64,000 nucleotides of DNA from Byssochlamys sp. IMV 00236 (taxonomy: Eukaryota; Ascomycota; Eurotiomycetes; Eurotiales; Thermoascaceae): positions 248,001 through 312,000 of the forward strand of contig MSJH02000819.1 in the NCBI GenBank assembly GCA_001931875.2. Reading direction: 5' to 3'. Positions 33,256 through 44,596 of the stretch are shown piece by piece. Under the pieces are notes generated by a model. The model ran no database searches. It saw only the letters and a list, made by a program, of their open reading frames with translations, and had not been told where the DNA came from. Position 1 is the first letter of the stretch, and every line of letters starts with the position of its first letter. Both the position numbers and the translations under genes were made by a program.

Positions 33256-35748
33256 TCACGTACTCTCATAACATCCCCATCCCTCACCGGGATGTCCAGT
33301 CTCTCCATCTCCTTCAGTGGGCCGTCCGGAAAGGATATTGACAACCTCTTGAAGGTTGATCCAGAACTCAGTCTTGGGTCGACGGCGCTTCCAGTCGGTT
33401 TCAGTAGCCTCAAGGCCGTTAGGACCACCCATGGGGGAGATGATCACCTCAGAGCCCTTCACACCGATAACACCCGCCGAGAGCTCATCAGCAGCAATCT
33501 CATCGCGTGACTTTCCAGCGAATGACTCAAAGTGCTGCATGCACTTGATAGCCATACGAAGAGCACGCACACGATCCATAGGAGAGGGGTTACCACCTTG
33601 CTGGAAGTGTCCGGGAACCGCAGCGCGAGATTCGAAGCGACCCTTGGCCTCTTCAGCGATCATGTCGGCGACGAACTGCGTGGTATAGGTCTTGGAGGCG
33701 CACTCATTGCGCAGGATGATCTTTCCTGCGCGATTGGCGCCCTTGTCATGGGAGAAGTTATGACGAAGGAATGTAATGTCCCGCAAGAGCATCTTGAGGT
33801 CGATACCCTCCTCAGGGATGTAGGAGGCAACGGCTCCAACTGCGAGACCTGCGGTAGTGGCGACGTAGCCGGACTGGCCACCCTGTGTCTCCACGACAAA
33901 TACACGGCGACGGGTGGAGGACGCAGACTGTCTGATAGTATCACAGAAGGTGACAAGGGTGTTCAGACAAGTGTCGCTGCCCAGGGAATATTCCGTACCG
34001 GGAACGTTGTTGGAGATGGTGGCGGGCAACACCATAATGGGGATCTTAAACACAGGGTACTGCTCACGGGCCTGGCGCAACTGGCTAGCGGCAGTGAAAG
34101 CCTCGAAACCACCGATGATGAAGAGAGCGTCAAACTTGTACTTATCGAAGCAGCTGGCGGTAGTCTCCATATTCTCCGCCGGCAGGCCACGGTTGGTTCC
34201 AATTTCCGAACCACCCACATTAACCCAGTTGTCTGACTCGAGCCACTGCACTTCGCGGACCGAGCTGATAGGCTTGTCCGCATGGTGTCGGCATAGACCA
34301 GGGAAACCGTTGTGAATGGCAAGGGGGGTATGTCCTCTCGTCAAACAGTAGGCGACGGCAGCACGGGTTGCCGGGTTCATACCACCAGCCGGGGCACCGA
34401 CGTGGATAATAGCAATGCGCATTTTCTGCTGCCTGTTAGCACTGTTCATAAAGTACCGGGCGCTGGCATGTTCAACGTACCTTGTCGTCGGGAAGCATCA
34501 TCCTAGGGTGATCCGGGGTCGCGGTGTTGATGTAGGCATGGTGGTACTCTCGGAATTCGGCGTCGCGCAGGTCCATGGCCTTCGAGAACTCCTTCGACTC
34601 GATAAGTGCACTAACTTTCTTTGTTAATTTGACGGCCTCCATGAGAGGAGTCCTCTCGATCTTGTTCTCTCTGATAGTAATGACAGGAGATGGCGACGTC
34701 GGAGTGGTGTCTAGAACGGCCTTGACAGCCTCCACACCCTGGAGCGTTGAGAGCCATCGGTCATAAGCGCAGGCGGGGCCTCCTCTCTGAGTGTGACCAA
34801 GAATAGTGACACGGGTATCAAGACCAAGCCTCTTGCTGAGAATGTCCTTGATGTGATCGGAGCTGATTTTGTTCAGATGCAGGTCCTGCGCTCCTTCGGC
34901 CACGATCACGATTGTTCGTCTCTTTCCTCGCTCTTTGCGGTTCTATAACGCCCTGTCAGTGGCCGCTAGGAGTGGGTGAATGTGACTAGACAAGACTATC
35001 TACTCACCTTGGTAATCGTCGCGCACATGTCATCCTCCCAGCCATCGTGTGGAGGCATCTCAGGAATGAAGACCCAATCCGCACCCGTACTGATGGCCGC
35101 CATCAATGCCAGCCAACCGCAGTGTCTACCCATAACCTCGATCACGAAACCGCGCTGGTGCGATGAAGCAGTGTCGAAGATATCGTCGACTGCGTCGACG
35201 ATCCGTGTCAGAGATGAGTAGCAGCCGATGGTGGCATCTGTGGAGGACATGTCGTTGTCAATAGATCCCACTAGTCCAACAATGTTTAGAACCTGGTAGG
35301 GTTTGATCTGAGCGTCCGTCAATTCGCCCTTGTCGACCAATTCGCGAAGCAGGCCCGGCCATTCTGATCTGAAGACATCTGCGCCGGTCAAACTGCCGTC
35401 ACCACCACAGACAACCAGTGCGTCAATGCCACGGAGGACCATGTTCTTAGCCGCCTGGAGACGTCCTGGACGTTCCCGGAAGCTGGCACTACGGGCAGAA
35501 CCGATCAGAGTACCTCCTCGCGAGAGCCAGCCACGGACATCCTCCCAGTGCATCTGGCGGATCAAGCTACCACCCTGCACAAGACCCTCGTATCCTTCAT
35601 GGACGGCGTAGGCCTCGCAGCCACAATGGATAGCCATCCGGACGACGGCGCGAACAGCACCGTTCATACCCGGTGCATCTCCTCCAGAAGTGAGCACACC
35701 AATGCGGCGTCTCTTGGGAGGCTCCACGGGAGCATGCGAGGTGGCCAT
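33256..35748 (-). CDS. pfkA: ATP-dependent 6-phosphofructokinase
   Basis: Three exons: 35748-35008, 34942-34481, 34425-33256; about 790 aa. A tandem-duplicated eukaryotic PFK: the N-half has the ATP site [31 protein letters not shown], and the substrate motif [15 protein letters not shown]; the C-half (regulatory) begins [18 protein letters not shown]. Phosphorylates fructose-6-phosphate, the committed step of glycolysis, in cytosol. Start taken as [15 protein letters not shown]. At the last junction two acceptors three bases apart (exon starting 34425 or 34428) would include or omit one glutamine. A long 5' flank with CAGAG/GCAGA and TTTTTG repeats precedes the start. Confidence 0.95.
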
Positions 35749-37330
35749 CTCGATAACAGTCCCGTGAAGGTAGGTTTTCAACAAGTCAATGCCGTGTCAA
35801 TGGAAGACAGAAGGCAAAATTGATCGAATAACAACAGCAGCAGCAGTGTCTCTCAGACTCCGTGCCTGGAAACTGAATCAATGGCAAATGAAGCAAATGG
35901 TTGTTGGATAGCGGGGGATTGAAGCTCTTGTGTGGTGGGGGGTTCCGGTGAGAAAAAGCGGCGGAACGGGAGGATAACGTCACTAAATACTGTGCCTAAC
36001 GGTGAATCGCAGTATGACGCAGTGTCTCCATCGAAGTTGATCTTGAGAGTTAATTATGTTTGTTTTTGTTTTTGTTTTTTAGCTTGACACGGTGTGATGA
36101 GCAGAGCAGAGCAGAGCAAGAGGATGGAGTGAGGTTAATAAGAGACGCTGGCTAAGTAGGTAGGTACCTTCTCTCGTTCATGCTTTTCTCGTCGCCGAAT
36201 TGGATGCTCGACGTCACCGCCCCTGCTGATTCCGGTTTAGCGCGGGGTTCTCTCGTCTCCTATCATGTGATCCGTCACGCTGTCCTGTCGCGCCTCTCCC
36301 GTTACTAAGAATACATCTTCTTGAATTCTACTTAGATCATCAGTTAAATGGCATAGTCAGCGTCTTTCTTTCTATCGAGTAGCATTATTGCTCTTTGATA
36401 ATTGAAGACATGAGAATAACCAAGCAAACGATGAGCCCCACCCGAAGCCAGCGTAGCGTCACGGACGATCGTGCTGCATCGGACCCCCCGATCGATATCA
36501 TACGTCTCCAGCAAGAATAGGCAAAGACAACACTCGATGGTACTCTAATCCTGGCATCTTCACCCGGATATGGCATTCTCGTCTTTGGACCGTTGGACAG
36601 TCTCCCCATGGATGCAGGGCCACGGTCAGCATGAAACCGCTTTTTTCGTTACTTAGTTGCGGTCGCCTCCGCCTCCGTAAGCAAACACGGCGTACAAAGG
36701 CTGGGCTTCTGCATCCCGGCGGGTTACGAAGCATTTGTTCCTGGATGCGACGAGTGATCGAATCGATCGATCGATCAGACAAGGCCCCTCAACCTGGAGG
36801 GAACCAATTGATTGATCGACCTGCCTCCTAGATAGTAGTTGTTGAAGTCATCGTTGGAAAATCGGATAATCGGGCCGTCTGCACCCGATCAATGTAGTTG
36901 CGAGCATGGCCTGATCCATGCAGCAGATGATCGAGACAATATCCCGCTAGTTTTCGATTCTAGAAGAAAATTCGACACGGTCGTGCAATAATCTACGGAA
37001 CGAGAAGTATGGTGTCCCACGCGCCCTCGTCTTAGCCCGCAATCAATGGTTGCGGGGTGAGATGCCCATGGTAGGCGCTCCAGCGTTTCCCTGTTATTGT
37101 TACAATCAGAGTGTCATGATTATTACATTCTCGTCGGTACTGTGCTTGACTCAATATAAGAACATGCATTTATATATATATATATATTCAGTCATGATAG
37201 GTCCAGTTCAAGAAATATATATTGGTCTTTTCACCTATGACATTTGAGTTCATAGTAAGACCATGTTTTCCATAGAACAGAATATCAATCATAATCTCAT
37301 GATTAATATCACCATGGCTCATCCTCCAGC
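35749..37330. other. Upstream region of pfkA; simple repeats
   Basis: 1.6 kb without a supported gene. Contains a (GTTTTT)n run near 36059-36079, a GCAGA run near 36099-36117, a GATC-type palindromic run (ATCGATCGATCGATCA, 36763-36778) and a (TA)n tract at about 37170-37188. The first part is the pfkA 5' UTR and promoter. Confidence 0.5.
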
Positions 37331-38220
37331 TCAACGAGTAGTGTAGCCACCATTGGCAAAGAGGGTCTGGCCTGTGATCCAGGAGCCCTCCGTACAGAGG
37401 AACCGAACCAAAGGGGCGATATCACGCGTCTGTGTTAACCGGCCTCCCATTCCGTTCGCCTTGTGGAACTCGACAGCTTCGGGAGATTCCTGCGGATAGA
37501 AGAATGCTGGAGGAATCACAAGTTAGGTATTCGTTCATTGACTGCGTTGTAGCCCAAGAGTGCATCGGAGACTTACGAGTATCCATGGGTCCAGGAGCGA
37601 CTGCATTGACGCTGATCTGGCGTCCTTGAAGCTCCTTCGCAACTCCACGACTGACAATATCGGCTGCGGCTTTGCTTCCAGCGTAGGAGGTGTAGTAACC
37701 AGTGAATGCACCCAGCAGGGCAGTGACGATGGTGATAATCTTTCCCCCATCAGAGACGTGCTTTGCTCCGTCTTTGAGGATGAAGAACGCGGTTTTGGAG
37801 TTGATCCTTCACCCACAGCATTAGCGGTCCATTGTTTCTTTTGTTCAACTAGTTAAGAACGACTACCACGTACGCGAACATCGAGTCATATTCCTCTTCA
37901 CTGATCTCCGTGATGGGTTTCTTCAACACCTTGCCGATCGTGTTGATGACAATGTTGATCTTGCCAAAATCGCCCAGGACCTCTTGGAAGAGTTTGTCCA
38001 CAGCCGCAGCCTTGGTCAAGTCGCCCTGGTAAAATGCGACCTTGACATTCGGATACTTCTGCTTCAGCTCCCCTTCGATCTTGGTCGCATCTGCTTTGGA
38101 TGACACGGAGTGGTAATGAAGCGCAAGGTGGGCACCAACACTGGCCAGCTGGAGTGCAATGTCTGCCCCCAGGTTCTTCACTCCACCGGTGATGAGAGCT
38201 ACCTGTCCAGCAAGAGCCAT
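37331..38220 (-). CDS. Short-chain dehydrogenase/reductase
   Basis: Three exons: 38220-37874, 37806-37577, 37506-37331; 250 aa. Start MALAGQVALITGG. Rossmann NAD(P)-binding with a divergent glycine motif TGGVKNLG (residues 11-18) instead of TGxxxGxG. INTIGKVLKKPITE is the NNAG-equivalent strand, and the catalytic Tyr157-x-x-x-Lys161 sits in YTSYAGSKAAADI. The second junction restores MDTPFFYPQESPEA and the protein ends ITGQTLFANGGYTTR, as usual for 3-oxoacyl-ACP-reductase-like SDRs. The substrate is unknown. The genes on either side are unrelated. Confidence 0.88.
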
Positions 38221-38891
38221 CTTGAAGGGTTTGCGACGGAATATATTTCGATTCAACGATAAAGGCGTGTTATAGACAATAGACGTAGAAAGCCTGGGGA
38301 GGATGGCAAGAACATGATACCGTATCTTTTATAGGGGCCTTCTCAGATATCCCTAGGAATCGAATTGCTCTGTTCGATTCAGCTGCTGTAGTAGTTCATC
38401 CAGCATAAAGGTTCCGATGCGTTTTCCTAATCGGGGTATGTGGGGAAAACAAAAAGACATGCTAATTCGCTGTTCATGTCATGAGGAGATGCGATGCAAT
38501 TTAGGCCTCTGTGGCTGGCGTGCGCACCACTTTTAATGCGGTGGATCTGTGTTTTAGTCTACCCCGAAAACCTTATCTTCCCGATCCTGCGCGATTCCGT
38601 GTTCGAGGCGGATAGTGTTGCCAACAATGATATTTTCAGCTTCCGATGTAATTGCACTTTGTGATCTCATGCATGAAGTGGTTTGTCATTGGGTGTGACC
38701 GATTCTATATTGTAGCGCCCAGAAAGTATGAGTGCATGACTCGTTCAGTGACGAGATTTCACCGTAGCTTATCGTCTGACAGTCCGCAAACGGATGAATC
38801 GAGCTGTCCGTGAGAAGCATGGTGACCATATGGGAAGCAAATAGTACCATGCTTGAGAATACAGTCCATAGTCATCGTACATCGTGACACG
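38221..38891. other. Intergenic, 0.67 kb
   Basis: SDR promoter side; nothing else recognised. Confidence 0.5.
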
Positions 38892-39885
38892 TTAAGTCAC
38901 TCCAAGGAAATGTCCCGGATTAGGTCCAGGTAATGGTTCTCCGAGGACAAAAGTATCGTTGGGAAAGTAGAGTGACGCTCCATTCAGAAAAGCCGAATTC
39001 CGATCAATCCAGATGCAAATGCGACGAAGGAGGCCATCCAAACCCAGCGAGGCCAACCCACCCCTGAGATCAACCATTTTCACGAGACCCGTCATATGCG
39101 TGTTATAGGTGTGTAAGCTACCAAACATAGCTTCGTAACTGGCCATCTTGGCCACTGCACCGATTACGGCATCGGTCAATGCCCTCTCGGGTTCACGTAA
39201 GGCTTCATTGATCGTGCGGATAGCCTCACATCTGAGCTGCAAAAGATCCGTCTTCATGTCACAGCCACTATATAGAGACGCATAATTCGAAGCTGCGATT
39301 AGAAGTATCACCAAGAAGGGAGCCGGCTCCGTCATCACTAGAGGGAACCATCTGGTCCTCAGGAGGCCAGAGTTACCAGGCTGATCGAGCTCAGGGATAT
39401 CAACAGCCATGCTAATCAGATCTAGTTGGTGTGAGCGTTGATGTCCACTTCTAGCTATCGATCACACATAGAAGAAGAAGATCTAGATAAAGCTAGAACA
39501 ACTTACAGTGATCCACGATAGCTGGCATGAAAGGCCTCCAAGCAACGGGATAGGAGCGGAAAGGATCAACGCGCCCGCCACCCAGGATCCTGGGTATGGG
39601 CAGTGTTGAAGATGATGAACTAGAGCCTTGCCAATCTTCACCGTCAATGCCAGTCTTTCGGTTTCCATCCAGAAAGGAACAATCTAGTTCGATACGCAGT
39701 GGCAGAAACTCCTCTCGTCTCCTCTTAGATCGGACCGGTGCGGACTCCGAGCCTCTGTCCTCAAAATGCTTTCTCCATTGGTACCGGGCGACGTGTGACC
39801 GCACCGCGAGCCGTTTGGACGCCCCTTTGGCATCATTGGGGTTTGCAATGTTTATAAAAGTAGGAGCAGGATGATCGATGGGCAT
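38892..39885 (-). CDS. Fungal-specific transcription-factor-domain-like protein
   Basis: Two exons: 39885-39507 and 39421-38892; 302 aa. The junction restores VDHYLISMAVDIPELDQPG. The N-terminus carries NIANPNDAKGASKRLAVRSHVARYQWR, a basic motif typical of a class of fungal proteins that keep the fungal transcription-factor middle domain but lack a Zn2Cys6 cluster. A middle region with LRCEAIRTINEALRE and AVIGAVAKMASYEAMFG matches that domain. It ends earlier than usual relatives (400-500 aa), possibly truncated. Nuclear regulator is inferred; no target known. Divergent rearrangements around it are not evident. Confidence 0.7.
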
Positions 39886-40853
39886 GTCCTGTGCTGATCA
39901 TACATTCCACATTGACTGCTGCGTGAGCGACGTAATAGGTAGGGGATTAGGTTTGGTGTGCGCGATCCCTCGATAAGACTCGATCAAATACATGCCAAGG
40001 ATTACAGCCGCGCCACAAGACATTCATGCTGCAGCGAGCATGCGAGAGGGACGGGGAAAACTGGCGCAAACCGGACGTTAGTGTTGGAGCGGCGCGTACG
40101 CCCGTTCCCATCAAAGTCACGTGAGTCGAAACAGTGTTCGATCGATTCACAAATGCAACGCTCGATCCATGATCAATCAGACACAAGAGTAGCAGCATAG
40201 GATCAGATCAATATTAATACGTCAATGTTAATAACCACTGCTTACTTTAGCCTACATCAGGTACAAACTGTTCAGTAGCCCCCAGGTGCATCCAAATACA
40301 TGTGAATATGGCAACACCAACAACATACGCTGTAAGATCTACAGCAGCAGGCGATGTGGTCCCTAGATCAATTATTTCTGCCTGTACTGGTTGTGCATAT
40401 AATGTTGAGGGGATGGGCGCAGACTGCATTGCTGCCAATTGACTGGTGAGTTCCGGCACCTTGTACTCCGGAAGAGGAGTTGTCGGAAACGCAGGACAAC
40501 CAGAGACACTACAATTCTCACAGATAATCTGGAAGGTATTGAAAATGATATGGACTTGCTTTCTGGACGTCCAACGCCACTTCGGCTCTTGAATTCTTTG
40601 GATATTCAACCATAGCAACAGGACATCTCCAGAACCAACGCAACCTCAGCGCCGTAGAAACTTTTGCCAGAGGAAACAATCGTGATGCCGTTCGTTCGGA
40701 CCGATCCTCCCCATGTTCTCATAGAGTTCATATTTCCCAGATTTTCCGCAGGCAAGTCATTATGGTGGATCTTATCCCCAGCGCAAAAACAGGCTCGTAA
40801 TTCGAGATATCGTCCTTCTCAGTTTTCGCCCCCTTTCCATTGCTTCGGTCACT
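39886..40853. other. Intergenic, eS28 3' side
   Basis: 0.97 kb. A minus-strand open stretch 40247-40618 has no ATG start and overlaps the eS28 3' flank. No supported gene. Confidence 0.45.
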
Positions 40854-41198
40854 CTATCTGAGACGGCGGGCCTCACGCTCGGATTCTAGCAGGCACAGGA
40901 TGTCATCCTGGCGGACTGTTCCAAGAAGTTAGCCGATCCCGCTTCCCTTCTACTCTTGGGAAGATAAATGACTCCATACCGGGTCCCTTGACGTTACGGA
41001 TGATGGAACGGCTCTGGTCGTCCATGAACTCGACGCGGACCTGGGTGACACCACCACGAGAGCCTGTTTTTTGCCGAAATAAGTTAATTCATGGACCATC
41101 CAAACGATTCCCTAGCGAGTGTATCTGATCAACATACCGGTACGGCCGAGGACACGGGTCACCTTGACGAGCTTGACGGGGGCTTTGGCGGACTCCAT
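40854..41198 (-). CDS. RPS28: Cytosolic ribosomal protein eS28
   Basis: Three exons: 41198-41138, 41063-40980, 40915-40854; 68 aa, the normal length. Reads [20 protein letters not shown], then [19 protein letters not shown], and ends [10 protein letters not shown]. It is a component of the 40S subunit head near the mRNA exit. Introns 74 and 64 nt. It is too short and too split to appear as an ORF of its own. Divergent from MED17, with starts 430 bases apart. Confidence 0.95.
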
Positions 41199-41628
41199 TG
41201 CTGCGACTGTTGCGACGTTGAGACTGGGATTGTAGTGGAAGGTCGGGCGCAGAAAGTGCGGAGATTCTTCTGATTTTCCACGAAAATCCAATTGTGTGCG
41301 GAAAGTCTCGCCCGGCTGTCGGATGGCCAGATATTCCGTTCCGCCTCCCGCAGCGTTGGCGAGATTGATTAGTCATCCAGGGCTCGGCGCATTTGGTTAA
41401 GGAACCAGTTATTTTTGGAAGGCGGTAGGGCGCGTGGCTTCTCACGTGACGTGACATCTGCCGCGGCCCGACAGCTTGATCTATCAACTATTGGAGTCTC
41501 ACACACGATTGCAGGTCCTGCTCGCAGGTCAGTCAATCAAGATTTCGGATTTGAGAACAATACTCTTCGTTTTGTTTCTTAAAGGATCGAGCGAGGGTTC
41601 CTGAAACGGGTTATAGGCCCTTACCAAC
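41199..41628. promoter_or_regulatory. Divergent promoter between RPS28 and MED17
   Basis: 430 bases separating two housekeeping genes transcribed away from each other. No coding feature. Confidence 0.5.
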
Positions 41629-43711
41629 ATGTCCAGCTCCTTCACCCTACCCCTCCGGCCTACGGTCGAGAAAGGCGCTCGAGAAGATGCTTTACCCATA
41701 CGGATTGCTCAGATCAATGCGCAGCGCGGATCATTTCGCAACGTCACGGAAGAGAGCCTAAAGGCCGAGATCGAAGCGCAAAAGAATGGTGTGGAACGAA
41801 ACGAAGATGACAGCAAAGAATCGGACGTGGATGCAACCGAACGCATAGACCTGTTGTACAAGCGCCGCGCCGATATAACCCAATTCGCGCTGTAAATAGC
41901 CTCCATACGATTCTTGGCTCTGTATATCTTCTCGCTAACTTTTATGTGTAGCCAGGCGCACATGGAATCCATGTTCGCTCTTGACTTTATATCCTTGCTG
42001 CTTTCGAAACACACTCCCCGCCAGGCGGAACTTTCTATGTCTCCGCACCTCAAACAAGTGGCACCCACTGGTTCATTGAGTACGGACATCATCACGTCTC
42101 CGGAGAAGTCGGAATCGGCAAAACGGGACAGGAAGGCAGTATCGCGTGGTTGGAAGCTTGAAAGCTTCAATGCGGCGGCAAACAAGCTACTGAAATCAGC
42201 AACTAGGTTGGAGGAAGAGGTGGCCGCGGAGACAAAATACTGGGGAGAGGTGCTCACGATCAAGGACAAAGGATGGAAAGTCTGCAGGCTTCCAAGGGAA
42301 AGACAAGCCCTGGGTGTGCAGTACGGTTTCTTGGAAGGTATGGTTTTCGGCGCCCATCCGCCGACCGGATGATGTTAACGTCTATTTTGCAGCTACACCA
42401 ACCTTTAGAGATCGGGGGCTAGCATCTTTGCGCCGTGCTGAAAACGGGAGTCTGATCCTAGACAAGGGATTAGTGCCGTCGAAGGCAAGAGCTGTTCGTG
42501 TACAGATAAAACGAGATGGCCGTACAACTGGATGCTCCAAGATGCCTACAGGCCCTTCTAATGGCGAGTGTTCAATAGAAGACCGGATTCTGCAGGCTCG
42601 CGATACGCTCTTTGAGGAAGAATTGTTCCACGAACTTAGTCGCGAGGCGCGAATCATGGCTAGCCAGGGTGTTATGACTGGGCAGAATCTCATACAGTTT
42701 CAGGCGTCCGAGGGTCAAGATGTGATTCTTGAGCTAGTTGATATCAATGAGACCTGGGACGACAGGCCTTCGGAGGGCCACGTGCCCGAGGATGACACCC
42801 TCTCGGATGGTATCGCTCATTCGATACGTATTCTGCTTTCTTATGCACATCGCCAGAACCTGCGTCGGAGGAGACAGATCCCGCCCCCATTGACTCCGAA
42901 GAAGCGATCAACCCCAGAATATCAGCTTCTACGGCCAATTGCTGGTTATCTCCAGCACAGTTCACATGTCCGTTCGCTAGGGGCATTCTTGAAAGACGTC
43001 TACCGAGTCCTTCAATCAGCCGGAGTGGACTGCAGCTACACTGCGACGCCTTTCTCTTCTGTGAACCTCTCCAGGGATAGCGGCTCATCTCATACAGTTG
43101 AGAGGATCACCAAAGAGTTTCTATCGCCATTTGAATCCAGCTTTTCAGGAACTCTCGCAACGCCTGCGAGCTCCTTCAATATAAAAGTCCGTACCCACAT
43201 GGCCCCTCCATCCTTGGGGACTGACTATGAAATCTCCATTAACCTCCCGAGTGTTCCCGACATACAACCACCGGCTAGACTGGGCCTCAAGGATGAAGTT
43301 GAGGCTCTTATTACTCACCTGATCACACTTGATTTGGTGAACGTCATACCCTCGTTGTCACCTCGATCAAAGCCTTCCAGTGCTGAGCACATTTCGTCGG
43401 ACAACGCTAAGGATGTAAAAACACTGCTTACTTGGCAGCCCACATTCCCACACCACGGAGAATTACGTGCTTTTTACCCAGGCACAGGTAGAAGCAAGAA
43501 GCTGGCTCTTAAGCTTTCTTCAAAAGAATTAACTCTTCAATCGAGCTGGCTATCTGGCTTGCAGATATCTGGAGATGAACTGCCGCCTGATCAGACTTCG
43601 TATACCTGGAAGCCAGATGAAGACCTCATGGGCGCTCCGGGGAACATACTGACCCTGAAGGAAGCCGTTGAAGCGGTCTCACGAGAAGGGCTAACGGCAC
43701 CGGAGTCTTAA
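41629..43711 (+). CDS. MED17: Mediator complex subunit 17 (Srb4)
   Basis: Three exons: 41629-41891, 41952-42337, 42393-43711; 655 aa. Mediator head subunit linking activators with RNA polymerase II. Signatures: SSSFTLPLRPT at the start, IDLLYKRRADITQFALQAHMES across the first splice, KYWGEVLTIKDKGWKVCRLP, and ARDTLFEEELFHELSREARIM in the middle, all typical of fungal Med17. The N-terminal third is coiled-coil rich with acidic stretches. The C-terminal third is conserved less. Assignment is by recognition of this order of segments; other Mediator head subunits are shorter. Confidence 0.9.
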
Positions 43712-44010
43712 ATGGTGTTTTCCTATTTGCTTCGTCATATGAAGCATGGTTATTACTTGCGACGCCTATGAGAATAGTTCTATAACTCATTAATGTAAAA
43801 AAGTAAAAAAGCTGCTCAATGCAGTTACTCAATTGTCTCAAGCTCCCAGTAGGATGAGATTCAGCACGCGATAAATGCTGTCTCGTAAGATAATCTCGCC
43901 GCATCCATCACGGCTCCCCATTGTTTCCCGCCTCTTATTCTCTCTTCAACTGGCTTAAAAGTTTCACCAAGAAAGTGAGTCACGATATCATGTGACCCAC
44001 AACAACGAAT
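43712..44010. other. Intergenic between MED17 and tRNA-Ala
   Basis: 299 bases; MED17 3' UTR and tRNA upstream sequence. Nothing else seen. Confidence 0.5.
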
Positions 44011-44082
44011 GGGCTTGTGGTTTAGTGGTATAATACCCCCTTAGCATGGGGGTGGTCCGGGGTTCGATTCCCCGCGAGTCCA
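44011..44082 (+). tRNA. tRNA-Ala(AGC)
   Basis: 72 nt. Acceptor arms GGGCTTG and CGAGTCC pair with wobble pairs; the A box resembles TGGTTTAGTGG; anticodon stem CCCCC/GGGGG holds the loop TTAGCAT with anticodon AGC; T-arm CCGGGGTTCGATTCCCCG matches a B box GGTTCGATTCC; discriminator A. No intron. A T-run (CTTTTT) follows at 44085-44089 and would end Pol III transcription. Confidence 0.95.
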
Positions 44083-44596
44083 TCTTTTTGCAACCCGTTG
44101 TGGCTCGTCGTTTTTCGAAACCCTTCTTTTTTTGCCTTGCGGTGTATATCAGTGGGCGTGCAGACCCAGACGCGGTGGGACGAAGCCAGGAAAGTGTCGC
44201 CGAGAAAGGATAAAATAATAGTTAAAACATGCGATAAGTGAGTAAAACAAGTCTTGTGATGACTCGGACTATAGAGCCTGAAAGAAAATAGAGTAATGAA
44301 AGCAAAGATTTCAGAGACGATCAAAGGACCCAAGAAGGGAGGCTTCCTCATCGATGGGAATGCATTTCCGATGTTCGATGCGGAACCTAACGATGCGAGA
44401 GACGTCAACCCCAGCTGTCATGCATTAATGCGCATTCCTATTGTGCCTATTATGCCCGAGGGATTTCCATCCAGAATTCAGCTTAGGAGTTTCTCGTGGT
44501 CCAGACGGAGAACGATTATGACGCTCCCGCAAATGTGACGACTGGATGGGCCGCAGAACGAAAGTGTGATGGCATTATCGGAAAGTCGATGTACGT
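44083..44596. other. Intergenic between tRNA-Ala and ISN1
   Basis: 514 bases. The plus and minus frames across 44022-44408 overlap the tRNA and have no recognised product. Confidence 0.5.

Noticed and set aside
33532..34236. 234-codon plus-strand frame inside pfkA
   Set aside because: Antisense shadow of a highly conserved exon; no domain or start context.
40247..40618. Possible 123-codon minus-strand gene downstream of RPS28
   Set aside because: No ATG at its beginning, no recognised domain, and it lies in the expected 3' flank of RPS28.
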